Positions 1 through 9,275 of a DNA stretch of 39,949 bases are shown here, one piece after another (the first letter of the stretch is position 1; the number at the start of each line of letters is the position of its first letter). The position numbers and the translations under genes were made by a program. The DNA comes from Candidatus Fermentibacteraceae bacterium (GTDB lineage Bacteria > Fermentibacterota > Fermentibacteria > Fermentibacterales > JCC-6), in NCBI GenBank assembly GCA_030596465.1, contig JAUVJW010000002.1:1-39949 (forward strand), in the 5' to 3' direction. The notes under the pieces are model-generated. The model did not search any database and had not been told where the DNA came from. It was given only the letters and a program-made list of their open reading frames with translations.

Positions 1-375
1 ATTAACTCCAATGAATATGTGTTTTGCCTTTCTTGATTCAGCAATACCCAGAGCAATCGAAAGAAATACAGTGTTTCTGGCAGGAACATAGGTGGAAGGT
101 ATCCGGTCTGAAATACTTTCCCTGCTTTCAGGTACTGGAATATCCCCCGTGAGTGATGAGCCCTTAAAAGGCTCGGGATCAAGATCAATGACTATGTGCT
201 CTTTCACACCGAAGTGCTTTGCAATGACCTCTGCCCTGCTCAGTTCCCGGGTGTGTTTCTGACCATAACTGAACGAGAGCGCGGTAACCTCCATGTTATC
301 ATCTGCTGCCATGGCAAGTACAGTGGTGGAGTCCAGTCCTCCGCTGAGAAGAACTACTGCTTTCTCTCTGTTCAT
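1..375 (-). CDS. queC: 7-cyano-7-deazaguanine synthase QueC, N-terminal part (cut by window edge)
   Basis: QueC converts 7-carboxy-7-deazaguanine to preQ0 with ATP and ammonia, a cytoplasmic step of queuosine biosynthesis. The 125 visible codons carry the PP-loop SGGLDSTT near residues 10-17, followed by FSYGQKH and the downstream segment PARNTVFLSIA, all typical of QueC from its N-terminus. The C-terminal half with the zinc-binding cysteines lies outside the window. The ATG at 375 overlaps the stop of the upstream sigma-54 activator as ATGA, so the two are probably cotranscribed. A tRNA-modification gene at the end of a glycan/regulatory operon is an odd neighbour, and I see no functional link. 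Family identification is firm. Confidence 0.93.
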   Translation of the reverse strand, partial: MNREKAVVLLSGGLDSTTVLAMAADDNMEVTALSFSYGQKHTRELSRAEVIAKHFGVKEHIVIDLDPEPFKGSSLTGDIPVPESRESISDRIPSTYVPARNTVFLSIALGIAESRKAKHIFIGVN

Positions 376-1637
376 TCTACCACTATTTTCATGTCTTTAA
401 TCTTTGTAAGCAGGGTTCTGTAACTAACTCCAAGTATCTCTGCCGCTTTTCTGCGATTGCCGCCAGTCTCCGCGAGAGCTGAAGAAATCAGAGCCCTCTC
501 CTTTATCCTCGCTGCATGAGCTGCCTGCTCTACCATTGAACCATCAGACTTGTGTTCAGGGAATTCAAGCATTTCCTCTGTAATAGTTTCCTCTGAGGAA
601 TTGATACATGCCCGCCTGATAAGATTTTTCAGCTCTCTGATGTTTCCCGGCCAGGTGTAGTTGCGCATTGCACGAAGAGCGCTCTCGGCAAAGGAGTTAC
701 CACGATACATTTCAAGATAATGCAGAGCGAGAAGGTAAATATCATCTCCTCTTTCACGAAGTGGTGGCAGTTGTACAGGAAATTCACTGATCCTGTAAAA
801 GAGATCTTCTCGAAACAGCTTTCTTTGAACCATACTGTGAAGATCCCTGTTACTGGCCGCAATAACCAGAGCATCTGATTTCAATTCCTTCGTTCCGCCA
901 ACTGAGTGGTATGTGCCTGATTCAAGTACCCTGAGAAGCTTGCCTTGAAGAGACATGTCCAGATCGGCTATTTCGTCAAGAAAGATAGTACCACCTCTGG
1001 CAATGGTGATCCTTCCGGGACGAGCCTCTGTTGAACCCGTGTATGCTCCTTTTTCCGCTCCGAACAGCTCACTCTCCATGAGGTTCTCTGGTATTGCGGC
1101 GCAGTTCACCGGCACAAACGGACCGCTTGCCCTGCCTCCGTACTGGTGAATTCTTCTGGCAAGTAATTCTTTGCCTGTTCCGCTCTCCCCGAGAATAAGA
1201 ATATTCATTCCACTTGTTGCCGCTCTTTCTGCCCTGCCAACAGTTTCAAGATAAACAGCGGATCTCCCGAGCATGGACTCAGAGTGATCGAAAGAGGCAG
1301 ATGAAAGTTTCTCAAGCAGTTCGTCCAGCTTGAATGGTTTGCTGATAAAATCAGCCGCGCCTTTTTTCATGGCATCTACCGCCATATCAATGGTACCAAA
1401 GGCAGTCATTACAATAACAGGAGTACTGGACGGCGCGTTGCTGAGAACATCAATACCATTGTACCTGCCTGGAATACAAACATCTGTGAGGATTGCACTG
1501 TATGTATTCATCCGCATACTTTTCAGCGCAGAATCACCATCAGAAACTGCTGTGACTTTCCATCCGTCTTCCTCAAGAGCGGTGGAAAGCATTACTCTCA
1601 TTCCTCTTTTGTCCTCAACAAGGAGTATTTTTTTCAT
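372..1637 (-). CDS. NtrC-family sigma-54-dependent response regulator
   Basis: Predicted enhancer-binding activator of sigma-54 promoters, controlled by phosphorylation. It has an N-terminal receiver domain (residues 1-115; acidic pair E8-D9, phosphoacceptor D52, T79, K101), a central AAA+ domain (about 122-345; Walker A GESGTGKE at 151-158, Walker B-type GGTIFLDEI) and a C-terminal Fis-type helix-turn-helix (about 385-418). The sigma-54 contact loop reads GAYTGS at 198-203, not the usual GAFTGA; the essential threonine is kept. The start overlaps the stop of the kinase gene by one base (TGATG) and its own stop overlaps queC as ATGA. The partner is therefore the histidine kinase just upstream. 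Target genes cannot be read from this window. Confidence 0.92.
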   Translation of the reverse strand: MKKILLVEDKRGMRVMLSTALEEDGWKVTAVSDGDSALKSMRMNTYSAILTDVCIPGRYNGIDVLSNAPSSTPVIVMTAFGTIDMAVDAMKKGAADFISKPFKLDELLEKLSSASFDHSESMLGRSAVYLETVGRAERAATSGMNILILGESGTGKELLARRIHQYGGRASGPFVPVNCAAIPENLMESELFGAEKGAYTGSTEARPGRITIARGGTIFLDEIADLDMSLQGKLLRVLESGTYHSVGGTKELKSDALVIAASNRDLHSMVQRKLFREDLFYRISEFPVQLPPLRERGDDIYLLALHYLEMYRGNSFAESALRAMRNYTWPGNIRELKNLIRRACINSSEETITEEMLEFPEHKSDGSMVEQAAHAARIKERALISSALAETGGNRRKAAEILGVSYRTLLTKIKDMKIVVE

Positions 1638-3268
1638 CAGTTACCCTCCAGATAGGGAATATTTACTGTAAATACTGCCCCCCCGTCTTCCCTGTTTGCG
1701 GCCCTTATCGAACCCCCCATAGCTCTTACAAGCCTTCTTGTAATGGTGAGCCCCAGTCCCATTCCCCCCTGGGATTCCGCAGTTGTATACATGGGTCTGA
1801 AAACAACCTCTGACTGTTCAGGCAAACCTGAACCTCTGTCAAGTACATTAAATATAAGAGCATGTTCTTCTGAAGAATCATATACAGTTACCTCTACAGT
1901 AGACTGTGGTGCAAATTTCAAGGCGTTTGACAACAGGTTCTCCATTATCTTTGTAATGAGTATTTCACCACCTGGAAGAAGTGCGTCCCGGGTGATGTCT
2001 TTCTTGCTGTTTACCGAACATGTTACAGATTGACTCTCACATATCTCCGCGATCAATGAGACCGCTTTTTCTGTATTGATGGTACTTTCAAAGGAGTTCT
2101 GCTGCGCAAGATTCCTGAATGCTTCCACCATTTTCCTTGCTGAGTCCAGTTCCAGTGCTGCTTCATCAAGAATTCCCCTTGTTCGCTGAGAATCCCCGCC
2201 TCTGCCAAGAAGCTCCAGAAAACCGTCAATGGCACAAAGAGCATTGCCAATTTCATGAGCAATTCCTCCTGAAAGAGCGCCGAGATCGGCAAGAGCACTC
2301 TCCTCGGCAAGCCTTCTTTCAAGCATTACCGAAGCACTGACATCTGTAACAAGAACTATCCTCTCCTCGTTCTGTCCGGGTGTAACTTTGAATCTGAATA
2401 TTTTACTGTTGTCTCCACCATCCCACTCGGTAATGCCTTTTCTCAGATAAGGTGCGAGATGATCTATAAGACTGCTGCTGTTATCATCTTCCCCCTGGAG
2501 TTGAAATAAATCTGATGCCTGCTTGTTCCATAGAGAAGGATTTCCCTTTGAATCAATAACCAGCACTGAGGAACCCATAGCCTCGAGAACAGCACCGGAT
2601 CTTGATTCTGCCGCCTCTGCCCTGTTTAACGCATCCAACCTCATCTCGTCCAGTTGAGAATCCCGCTGTCCGAGAAGGTCTACCAGCTTCTGAAAAGAAA
2701 CATTAGCCGCCGTGGCAGTACTTCCACTGCCACTTTCAAAGCGATCAGCCTCACCAAGTATGCTTCTAAGTGGATCAAGAACAGTCCGCCTGAGAAATGA
2801 CGGCACCATTATCGCGACAACAGTAAGTGTCACGGCAAAAAAAGCAAACAGAATCAGAATTATCGTACTTTCACCCAGAACAGATGGCATTTCCATAAGA
2901 AGAGATACTCTGTATCCATCACCGGATGAATAAGTAATGCGATCGGCGTGTTCAAGTTCATCAAGGCTGACTGATGGATAAGCGAGTACATCCGAGTTGT
3001 CAAAAACAACCACAGCGGCCTTTACACCACCTCCAGGAATAGAAGAGCTTACTATTGACTCAAGAGAGTTCTGTGTAGGCCTGACGCCCAGTGCGTGTGA
3101 GATATACTCCGCTCTGGAGTAAGAAGCGCTCTCAAGAGTTGTACGGGCATCGGAAACAACAAGCCACAGAACGAGAAAAGCAACAACCGCCGCAAGAGCG
3201 GAGGCCCCGCTAACAAAAGCTGTAAGCCCCTCAATCCCCAGAACAAAACGCCGCGCGCCACTTTTCAT
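1637..3268 (-). CDS. Membrane-bound NtrB-like sensor histidine kinase
   Basis: Cognate kinase for the adjacent NtrC-type regulator. Two hydrophobic segments (about 13-40 and 133-158) bracket a short extracytoplasmic sensor of roughly 95 residues. A HAMP-like linker, a PAS-like segment (about 220-310), a HisKA helix with HEIGNAL (phosphoacceptor His near residue 339) and a HATPase domain follow (N box NLLSNALKF, G boxes DRGSGLP and GGMGLGL). The 543-residue length is normal for the class. It starts with ATGA overlap to the preceding glycosyltransferase, so expression is coupled to the glycan operon; the ligand is unknown. Domain assignment is strong, stimulus unassigned. Confidence 0.92.
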   Translation of the reverse strand: MKSGARRFVLGIEGLTAFVSGASALAAVVAFLVLWLVVSDARTTLESASYSRAEYISHALGVRPTQNSLESIVSSSIPGGGVKAAVVVFDNSDVLAYPSVSLDELEHADRITYSSGDGYRVSLLMEMPSVLGESTIILILFAFFAVTLTVVAIMVPSFLRRTVLDPLRSILGEADRFESGSGSTATAANVSFQKLVDLLGQRDSQLDEMRLDALNRAEAAESRSGAVLEAMGSSVLVIDSKGNPSLWNKQASDLFQLQGEDDNSSSLIDHLAPYLRKGITEWDGGDNSKIFRFKVTPGQNEERIVLVTDVSASVMLERRLAEESALADLGALSGGIAHEIGNALCAIDGFLELLGRGGDSQRTRGILDEAALELDSARKMVEAFRNLAQQNSFESTINTEKAVSLIAEICESQSVTCSVNSKKDITRDALLPGGEILITKIMENLLSNALKFAPQSTVEVTVYDSSEEHALIFNVLDRGSGLPEQSEVVFRPMYTTAESQGGMGLGLTITRRLVRAMGGSIRAANREDGGAVFTVNIPYLEGN

Positions 3269-4092
3269 TTATGATCTCTCTTAAATTTCAGGTAGTCTCT
3301 GTACCCATTTGTAAAAGCTCTGTTTCTTTTAATTACAGCAATGAAATAATGAACCGGCAACCAGAAGGCTCTTGATATTCTTCTTGCCGGTGAATTGCAG
3401 TTGTTATCCATGAAAATGAATCTGTTGCGCTCTCTCAGGGTTTCCGACTCCGGAGATCCGCCCATGGTTGCAGCATGCATGTGTTTTACAGTTATGTTTC
3501 CGCATCTCTTCATGTTGTATCCGGCACTGTGCATTCTTACACCCATATCTGTGTCCTCCCAGTATATGGGAGCATACATGGTACTGAGTCCTCCCAGTTC
3601 TTCCCATACATATCGTTTCCAGACGGCACAGGCCCCGGAAGGGTACTCCTCTCCGGGAATACTCTCTCCTGTCACGGCCAGGCCATGCCTGAAGGCCCAT
3701 CTGAAACTGCTGTCGTCGGAACCATCCGGTCTGGTTATTGACGGTACCACAACCGCGATATTCTCCTCCGATTCCTCCAAAGCGAAAACAAGTTTTTCAA
3801 AAGCGTTTTCTTCAGGAATCGTATCATTATTGAGAAGCATGAGATAGCTGCCGGTGGACCTGGACATACCCAGATTAACGGCATGGCAGAAACCGGGGTT
3901 CTGTTTTCTCAAAAGCAGAGTCACCTCAGGGAACTGTTCTGGAATTTCACTTGAGGTGCTGTCGGTGGAACAATCATCAACAACTATCACTTCACCCTGA
4001 ACTCTCTGAGTCTCGTGTATTATAGCCGGAAGAAATTTCTTTAGAATCAAAAGGCCGTTTCTGGAAGGCACTATAACCGAAAGTTTCTTCAT
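3265..4092 (-). CDS. Family 2 glycosyltransferase (rhamnosyltransferase-like)
   Basis: A GT-A fold inverting glycosyltransferase, probably adding a sugar from a nucleotide donor to a surface glycan on the inner membrane face. Visible motifs are the N-terminal VIVPSRNG strand, DDCSTDST for nucleotide binding, LLNNDT in place of a classical DXD, and YWEDTDMGVRM, the ED base motif. The 275-residue length matches single-domain GT2 enzymes, and no membrane segment is seen. ATG at 4092 overlaps the preceding gene as ATGA, and its own stop overlaps the kinase start the same way. Donor and acceptor cannot be deduced. Confidence 0.9.
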   Translation of the reverse strand: MKKLSVIVPSRNGLLILKKFLPAIIHETQRVQGEVIVVDDCSTDSTSSEIPEQFPEVTLLLRKQNPGFCHAVNLGMSRSTGSYLMLLNNDTIPEENAFEKLVFALEESEENIAVVVPSITRPDGSDDSSFRWAFRHGLAVTGESIPGEEYPSGACAVWKRYVWEELGGLSTMYAPIYWEDTDMGVRMHSAGYNMKRCGNITVKHMHAATMGGSPESETLRERNRFIFMDNNCNSPARRISRAFWLPVHYFIAVIKRNRAFTNGYRDYLKFKRDHK

Positions 4093-6092
4093 GGCAGAAC
4101 AATTTCTTCTAAGACATCAATTCGGTCAAAATAGACAGGTGATCCATTGTGATGCAGAATGCGAACATTTCCATTCTCTATATCATTGCTGTCAAGTAAA
4201 ACAGTGAATTCCTCCATCAATCTGTTTTCCGGCCAGTCAGGTAATATTCTTTCCGATCTGCCTATTGACCGGAATAAAGAAGGCATTTCAACAAGTGGTG
4301 TTTCAACATTGATAAGATCATCACCAACAGAAAGCACTCCTCCTCCACTGGACATCTGAAGCAACAGTGTATCGCCCGGTTCCACGCCCGGCAACAGAAT
4401 TGACTGTCCCGGCTCGCAGAGTTCAAGCATTCTCTCGCGGCTGTTAAACCAGAAATACCTCTCAACCGGATCCGAAATATACGGATAGAGTGACGCGCCC
4501 TGAACAATCCCGGGTGACATATCCTCAGCCTCATATCCACCGGCATTAAGAGTTAGAAGAAAAGCACCGGCGAATATGATTGCAAAGAAAATTGCCCTGT
4601 ACTTCTCCGCTTTTCCAAGAACCAGAAGCATGGAAACTGAAAGAAGCAATGGCGCCAGCAACTGAACCGGATGACTTCTTACCATGGAGAACCCGCTTGC
4701 CACTCCCAGGACGGTGAGAATGCTGTCTGTTCCATCAGCGTAATTGTATCTGCAAATTGGAGATGCAATGACAAGAGCTGATATTGCTATGGATAGAATT
4801 ACTAGAAGTCTGGTTTCCCTTTTCTGCCAGACAGCGACAAGTCCACAGCCGAAAAGAGGAAGCATTGGCACAAACATCCTTCCAACCGGCGCAGGGAGAC
4901 CATGCCATGAGGGGCCGGACCAGATAACGAGAAAAACCCAGTAAAATACAGACGGGATGAAAAGCCGTTTGAATCGGTCAGATTGCTTCCTGCTGAAAAT
5001 GAATAAACCCGAAATGGCCGCAAGTATCCATGGAGCCCTGAAAAGAAGACCGGCCTCAGGGTCAAAAAGACTCCAGCCTCCATGAACAATGGTTGTAAAA
5101 GGTCTGTGAAATATATTTACCCAGATCAATCTGACAGCCTCAATATTCCCATATCGAGACCAGAAAATCAATCCATTCAGCAGATACCTGTCCACCGCAA
5201 GAATCAATGTCCCCGCTGATAACCACACCAGAGGTGTAATCCACTTCCATTTTCTCCCCGGAATACATGCGTATTCAGCAATAAAGATACCGGCGGCAAG
5301 CCCGATATATCTCATTTTCAAAGCCACAAGAATCAGTGCTATCAGAAATCTCGCTGCTGTCCATTTTTTTCCTTCGGGCAGCAGAACTCCTGCGGTAAAT
5401 AACCCGACAGCCAGCCAGCCGGTCATGGCCAGACCGAAAACACCAAAACCCGGATAAAGCAAGGCGGTAACCACCGCGATTCGCGGACCGGTTAGTTTTG
5501 CCATAAGAAGAATTGCCAGTAAGGCAAAAATTACAGGCACAATTCTCAGACCCGAATCGCCTGCAAGTAACCCCGGAGCTATAAGAAGAGGAAAAAGCGG
5601 GGTATGGTGTCCCTCTGTACCGCTGATATCACCGGATCTTATATGGGTCTCTGAAAATGTATCACTGGAAATACCTGATAAGTCGGAAGCCTGTTCAGCA
5701 AACCTGACCTCATCACCATTGATCTCCGCCGTAAAAAGGGAAAGAAGCAGCACTGGCAGTATTGCCCTTATTACTCCAAAACGACCGTTTTCCGATATGG
5801 AAATGCTCCATGTTACAAGACCGGCAACAGGCACTGCCGCAGTAATAATCCACCCACTGGGATACAACATCCATAGCCATGCTCCAACAGTAAAACTCAG
5901 TACAACGGGGAAGAACCATCTTCCCCGGTTTATCTTCCCGTTCAGGATTGCAGCCACCAGCCATGCAGCCGGAATAATACGGCCCGCGAAGCCAGGGTCA
6001 GGCATTCCCGCCAGACGCCATGCGACAAATATCCAGACGCCGAATCCCGCCATTACAAAAGAGTGCGGATGGCTCCTGATGAACTTCCTCAC
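4089..6092 (-). CDS. Polytopic GT-C (GT39/ArnT-like) glycosyltransferase with C-terminal beta-rich domain
   Basis: Large integral membrane protein with about 12 hydrophobic segments through residue ~525. The first large loop has an E-V-R-F-A-E segment followed by HHTPLFPLLIAP, resembling the acidic loop and K/H-P-P-L-Y motif of ArnT/PMT-type enzymes that use polyprenyl-phosphate sugars. About 140 C-terminal residues after the last membrane span are soluble, rich in beta-strand patterns (PGVEPGDTLLLQM, VRILHH) and may be a periplasmic jelly-roll. The start is GTG at 6092, giving a GTGA overlap with the upstream gene. It lies inside the glycosyltransferase operon. GT-C assignment is by pattern only; substrate unknown. 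Confidence 0.72.
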   Translation of the reverse strand: MRKFIRSHPHSFVMAGFGVWIFVAWRLAGMPDPGFAGRIIPAAWLVAAILNGKINRGRWFFPVVLSFTVGAWLWMLYPSGWIITAAVPVAGLVTWSISISENGRFGVIRAILPVLLLSLFTAEINGDEVRFAEQASDLSGISSDTFSETHIRSGDISGTEGHHTPLFPLLIAPGLLAGDSGLRIVPVIFALLAILLMAKLTGPRIAVVTALLYPGFGVFGLAMTGWLAVGLFTAGVLLPEGKKWTAARFLIALILVALKMRYIGLAAGIFIAEYACIPGRKWKWITPLVWLSAGTLILAVDRYLLNGLIFWSRYGNIEAVRLIWVNIFHRPFTTIVHGGWSLFDPEAGLLFRAPWILAAISGLFIFSRKQSDRFKRLFIPSVFYWVFLVIWSGPSWHGLPAPVGRMFVPMLPLFGCGLVAVWQKRETRLLVILSIAISALVIASPICRYNYADGTDSILTVLGVASGFSMVRSHPVQLLAPLLLSVSMLLVLGKAEKYRAIFFAIIFAGAFLLTLNAGGYEAEDMSPGIVQGASLYPYISDPVERYFWFNSRERMLELCEPGQSILLPGVEPGDTLLLQMSSGGGVLSVGDDLINVETPLVEMPSLFRSIGRSERILPDWPENRLMEEFTVLLDSNDIENGNVRILHHNGSPVYFDRIDVLEEIVLP

Positions 6093-6868
6093 AATCGCTC
6101 ACCTCCGGCTGTCGCATGGATTACCGAGTGGTTGAAAGGCTTAAAATCCCTCATTAATGAAATGGCCAGGCTGTCTCCGGGAATCATGGTAACACTCAGA
6201 GTATCAGTGCCCGATGGGAGTAACAGAATTTCTTCTCCCAGACGAATAGCCATCATTGGAACGGAATCTCTTACTCCGCCGGCCTCAAGAGCTATCCATA
6301 CAGCCCATGTGCCTTCAAAAGGAGCTGGAAGCAGAACTTCGGGTCTGGAAGTGTTCACTTCCGGAATATCGTAATCGATAACTCCGTCTTTTATTGTTGA
6401 TCCGGCAATTACAGGTTCCACTGCCAGTGGTCCGGGTAAACTGAAAAATACTGCTGAGAGTGTAAAACCAACAGGAATAAGAAAGTACCTGAGGTGTTTA
6501 TTGCCAATAAAAAAAGCAGCGGCAGCCACAACCGCAAGAGGTACTGAATGGGAAACGGGTATCAGCCAGAGAGTGGATGCGACCGCGATAAAACCGGCAA
6601 TCCTGATTTTCATTGTTCTTCCTGCAGTACAGGCAGGCAATCCTGACACCAGCATAGCCCATGGCATAAGAGCCGGTGAGATCAGACCAACCAGAGAACA
6701 GCCCAGTACAATTGGAAACAAGACAGATCCAGACGATAATCCAAGAAGTGTAAACAAGGCAATCAGGGGAAGTGAATCGGCAGAAAACCCCCTGAAGAGG
6801 TTTACAGCTGCCCAGGCATTGTACCCTGAAAGCATTACAAGGACTTCTCTGTTGTCTTTTGTCTTCAT
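6089..6868 (-). CDS. Membrane protein of unknown function with beta-rich C-terminal domain
   Basis: I do not recognise this family. Residues 1-150 hold about six short hydrophobic segments. Residues 155-259 form a soluble, beta-patterned tail with a P-G-D-S-L turn, like the tails of the two flanking proteins. It could be an accessory subunit of the neighbouring GT-C enzyme or a carrier-lipid protein of the glycan pathway; both are inference from position. ATG at 6868 and stop 6865 give ATGA overlaps on both sides, so it is certainly in the same operon. Confidence 0.75.
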   Translation of the reverse strand: MKTKDNREVLVMLSGYNAWAAVNLFRGFSADSLPLIALFTLLGLSSGSVLFPIVLGCSLVGLISPALMPWAMLVSGLPACTAGRTMKIRIAGFIAVASTLWLIPVSHSVPLAVVAAAAFFIGNKHLRYFLIPVGFTLSAVFFSLPGPLAVEPVIAGSTIKDGVIDYDIPEVNTSRPEVLLPAPFEGTWAVWIALEAGGVRDSVPMMAIRLGEEILLLPSGTDTLSVTMIPGDSLAISLMRDFKPFNHSVIHATAGGERL

Positions 6869-8046
6869 ACTGTTCTGACCTCAACTCTGTCTGAAGAAGA
6901 ATCACAGTGAATGTAAACAAGAGGAGGGCTCTTCGCCAACCTGACTTCCCGTGTTGCGCCGGCGGGGATGCAGAATCTGTTCAATATTGTACCCTCTCCG
7001 CTGGAAATGACGCCAGTAACTGAGTGATTAAGGGCTTTCATGTGAAATATCGCAGACCCTCCATCTGTTCTGATACCGCCCCATGGAGAAACGGTATTAC
7101 CCTTCCAGCCCGGTCCCCTGGAATTTTTTTCAATTCTTGATAGTGGATAATCCATGGGATTACCGAAAAGAATTGCTTTTATCTCTTCAGAAACAGTTAC
7201 TGTATCTACCTTTCTCTTTGTTGTTTTTGCCGTTAAAACAAATCGCCATAAGGGGAACCTACCCTTAAGCATGGAATAAAGAACTATTCGTGCTTCTCTT
7301 TTCCACCAGCGGGCAGAAAGCCTTCCATTTCCCAAATACCTTCGGAACATGCGAATGGAAGATTCCAGTTCCCACTCAATGGCACTCTGTCTTCTGCTTG
7401 AAGCGCCCACCATATGGGCGGCCTCCGCAGCCCGGACAACTGCCAGCTTCCATCCGTCCGCACCCAGCCTGAGGGAAAGATCCGCGTCCTCAAAATACAT
7501 GAAATACTCTTCATCAAAACCGTTAACACCCCTGAGTGCTTCGGTTCTCCAAAGAGATACAGCGGCGGTGATTGCCGGGACTTCAAGTGGAGTTTTCAAG
7601 GGAGACAACTCCAGATGCATAAACCTGCTGTCCCATGCTTCTCCGTATTCCGTGAGAAAAACACCACTGGAAACCGTAACCTTTTCCCAGCCCCAGAGTC
7701 TTACCAGCGGTTGCGCGCCTGCGTATCCCCGGTTCTTTTCAAGAAAAGACACAAGATTTTCAAGTGATTCCGTGTCTATTGAAGCATCACTGTTAAGAAG
7801 AAGTACATATTCGGTGTTCACCTTTTCGAGGCAGCGATTGTTTCCAAAACCGAAGCCATGATTATCTCCTTTAATAATAAGTGCATCCTTCAACAGCCTG
7901 GAAGCCTCCTGTACGGAGCCATCGGTGGAACCACTGTCATAGATCACGGTTTTCAGATCAGCCGGAAGCGAATTTATGGTTTCGGCAAGTTGAGAAACCA
8001 GTTTCTCTCCGTTATACAGAACCACAACCACTGTTACATTTTTCAA
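6865..8046 (-). CDS. Family 2 glycosyltransferase with C-terminal extension
   Basis: GT-A enzyme with VVVLYNGEK, YDSGSTDGS, LLNSDASID (DXD-like) and FEDADLSLRL (ED motif) in the first ~230 residues, as in rhamnosyl- and galactosyltransferases of O-antigen synthesis. The last ~100 residues exceed the catalytic domain and look like a beta-sandwich (GGSAIFHMKALN, PAGATREVRL). The start is TTG at 8046, chosen because it gives a TTGA overlap with the upstream stop and has an AGGAG Shine-Dalgarno sequence at proper spacing. Acceptor and sugar unknown. Confidence 0.88.
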   Translation of the reverse strand: MKNVTVVVVLYNGEKLVSQLAETINSLPADLKTVIYDSGSTDGSVQEASRLLKDALIIKGDNHGFGFGNNRCLEKVNTEYVLLLNSDASIDTESLENLVSFLEKNRGYAGAQPLVRLWGWEKVTVSSGVFLTEYGEAWDSRFMHLELSPLKTPLEVPAITAAVSLWRTEALRGVNGFDEEYFMYFEDADLSLRLGADGWKLAVVRAAEAAHMVGASSRRQSAIEWELESSIRMFRRYLGNGRLSARWWKREARIVLYSMLKGRFPLWRFVLTAKTTKRKVDTVTVSEEIKAILFGNPMDYPLSRIEKNSRGPGWKGNTVSPWGGIRTDGGSAIFHMKALNHSVTGVISSGEGTILNRFCIPAGATREVRLAKSPPLVYIHCDSSSDRVEVRTV

Positions 8047-9275
8047 TACAGTCTCTCCTGGATACTTTCGTAAAATCTGTCGGTGACTTTATACCATGTG
8101 TATTCAGCCAGTGTTTTACCGCGCCCACTCTGTCCCATGGCAATTGCAAGTTCTTCATTGTTTAAAAGGGTGGATATTTTGTTTGAAAGATTCTCTGTAT
8201 CTCCAAATTCCACAAGAAACCCATTCTTGCCATGCTGTATAAGATCGGGCATACCTCCCGCGTTGCAACCGATAACAGGCTTTCCGGAAATCCATCCGTC
8301 AAGCAGAACTATACCAAAAGCATCCAGTCGTGACGGAGCGGCAACTATCCATGCGGCATGAAAAAGATGCTTCCTGATCTCTTCACGGATATAACCTGTT
8401 ACAATGAGATTTCGCTGAGGTATCTCTTCCGATCTGGCATCAAGGTGTTCTCTGAATTCTTTCTGAACCGGTCCCGCCAGCACAAGAATGAAATCTTCCC
8501 CCCTTTTCCACAGGTCAATTGATGAATCCAGCAGAGTATTTGACCCTTTGTCGCGGCAGTGGGCAGTAACGCTCAATACGATTTTTTTATCATGAGGTAT
8601 GGAAAACACCTTCCTTGCCTGATCTCCTTCCGCACCCTCCCATTCACGGGGATCAATACCACTGCCCAGAACAAGAATCTTTTCCCTGTCAACACCACAC
8701 TCATTTTTGTAAACAGATGCTTCAAACCTGTTCTGCGCGACAACCAGACTCGATTGCCGGAGAACTTCCGGCTGATTCCCCGCAAAGTAATGAAGAGGTT
8801 CAATTCGGTGACCGGGGGTTCCCAGGTTCGCGTGAGGTACTGATACCAGAGGTACATTTTTCCTTTTTGCATATCTGTATCCACCGTAAAGAAGAAAGGG
8901 CATGGCATTTGCATGAACAAGATCAAAACCATCCGCCGTCTTTATCCATTTATCAAATTTCGGAATAAATGGATTCGGATAGAAGTACCTGTCAGGACCC
9001 CCTTTTTTCAACCTGCGCAGCACCGCTCTGAATACATTTTGTACCGGAAGATGCAGTACAGGAAACCGTATGATATTAACACCGTCTCTGGAAAAACTTC
9101 CCGGATGAATATGTCTTCCTTGTTTTGATATCAGCCACGACATATCCCATGCATCTGTTGCGACAACTGTTGAGGTATGCCCCCACCTCTTTCCCGCAAG
9201 AGCGTGTTCCCAGACATATCTCTCCGCGCCACCATGATATGGCCATGTTCTGTGAATCAAATGAAGTATTTTCAC
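8043..9275 (-). CDS. Family 4 glycosyltransferase
   Basis: Retaining GT-B glycosyltransferase. It opens with a KILHLIHRTWPYHGGAERYV strand-loop typical of GT4 N-domains. The C-domain carries VLGSGIDPREW, TGYIREEIRK, and the donor-binding stretch APSRLDAFGIVLLDGWISGKP with the E-x7-E region altered to D-x7-D. An open frame extends 16 codons upstream, but GTG at 9275 makes a GTGA overlap with the preceding stop and follows a CAGGAG ribosome site, so I use it (410 aa). Part of the glycan operon. Sugar specificity unknown. Confidence 0.9.
   Translation of the reverse strand: MKILHLIHRTWPYHGGAERYVWEHALAGKRWGHTSTVVATDAWDMSWLISKQGRHIHPGSFSRDGVNIIRFPVLHLPVQNVFRAVLRRLKKGGPDRYFYPNPFIPKFDKWIKTADGFDLVHANAMPFLLYGGYRYAKRKNVPLVSVPHANLGTPGHRIEPLHYFAGNQPEVLRQSSLVVAQNRFEASVYKNECGVDREKILVLGSGIDPREWEGAEGDQARKVFSIPHDKKIVLSVTAHCRDKGSNTLLDSSIDLWKRGEDFILVLAGPVQKEFREHLDARSEEIPQRNLIVTGYIREEIRKHLFHAAWIVAAPSRLDAFGIVLLDGWISGKPVIGCNAGGMPDLIQHGKNGFLVEFGDTENLSNKISTLLNNEELAIAMGQSGRGKTLAEYTWYKVTDRFYESIQERLY

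Noticed and set aside
7349..7861. 170-codon open frame on the plus strand inside the GT2 gene (similar long antisense frames at 3395-3847 and 37032-37973)
   Set aside because: It lies opposite a clear glycosyltransferase, has Ser/Pro-rich antisense composition, no recognisable motif and no ribosome site.
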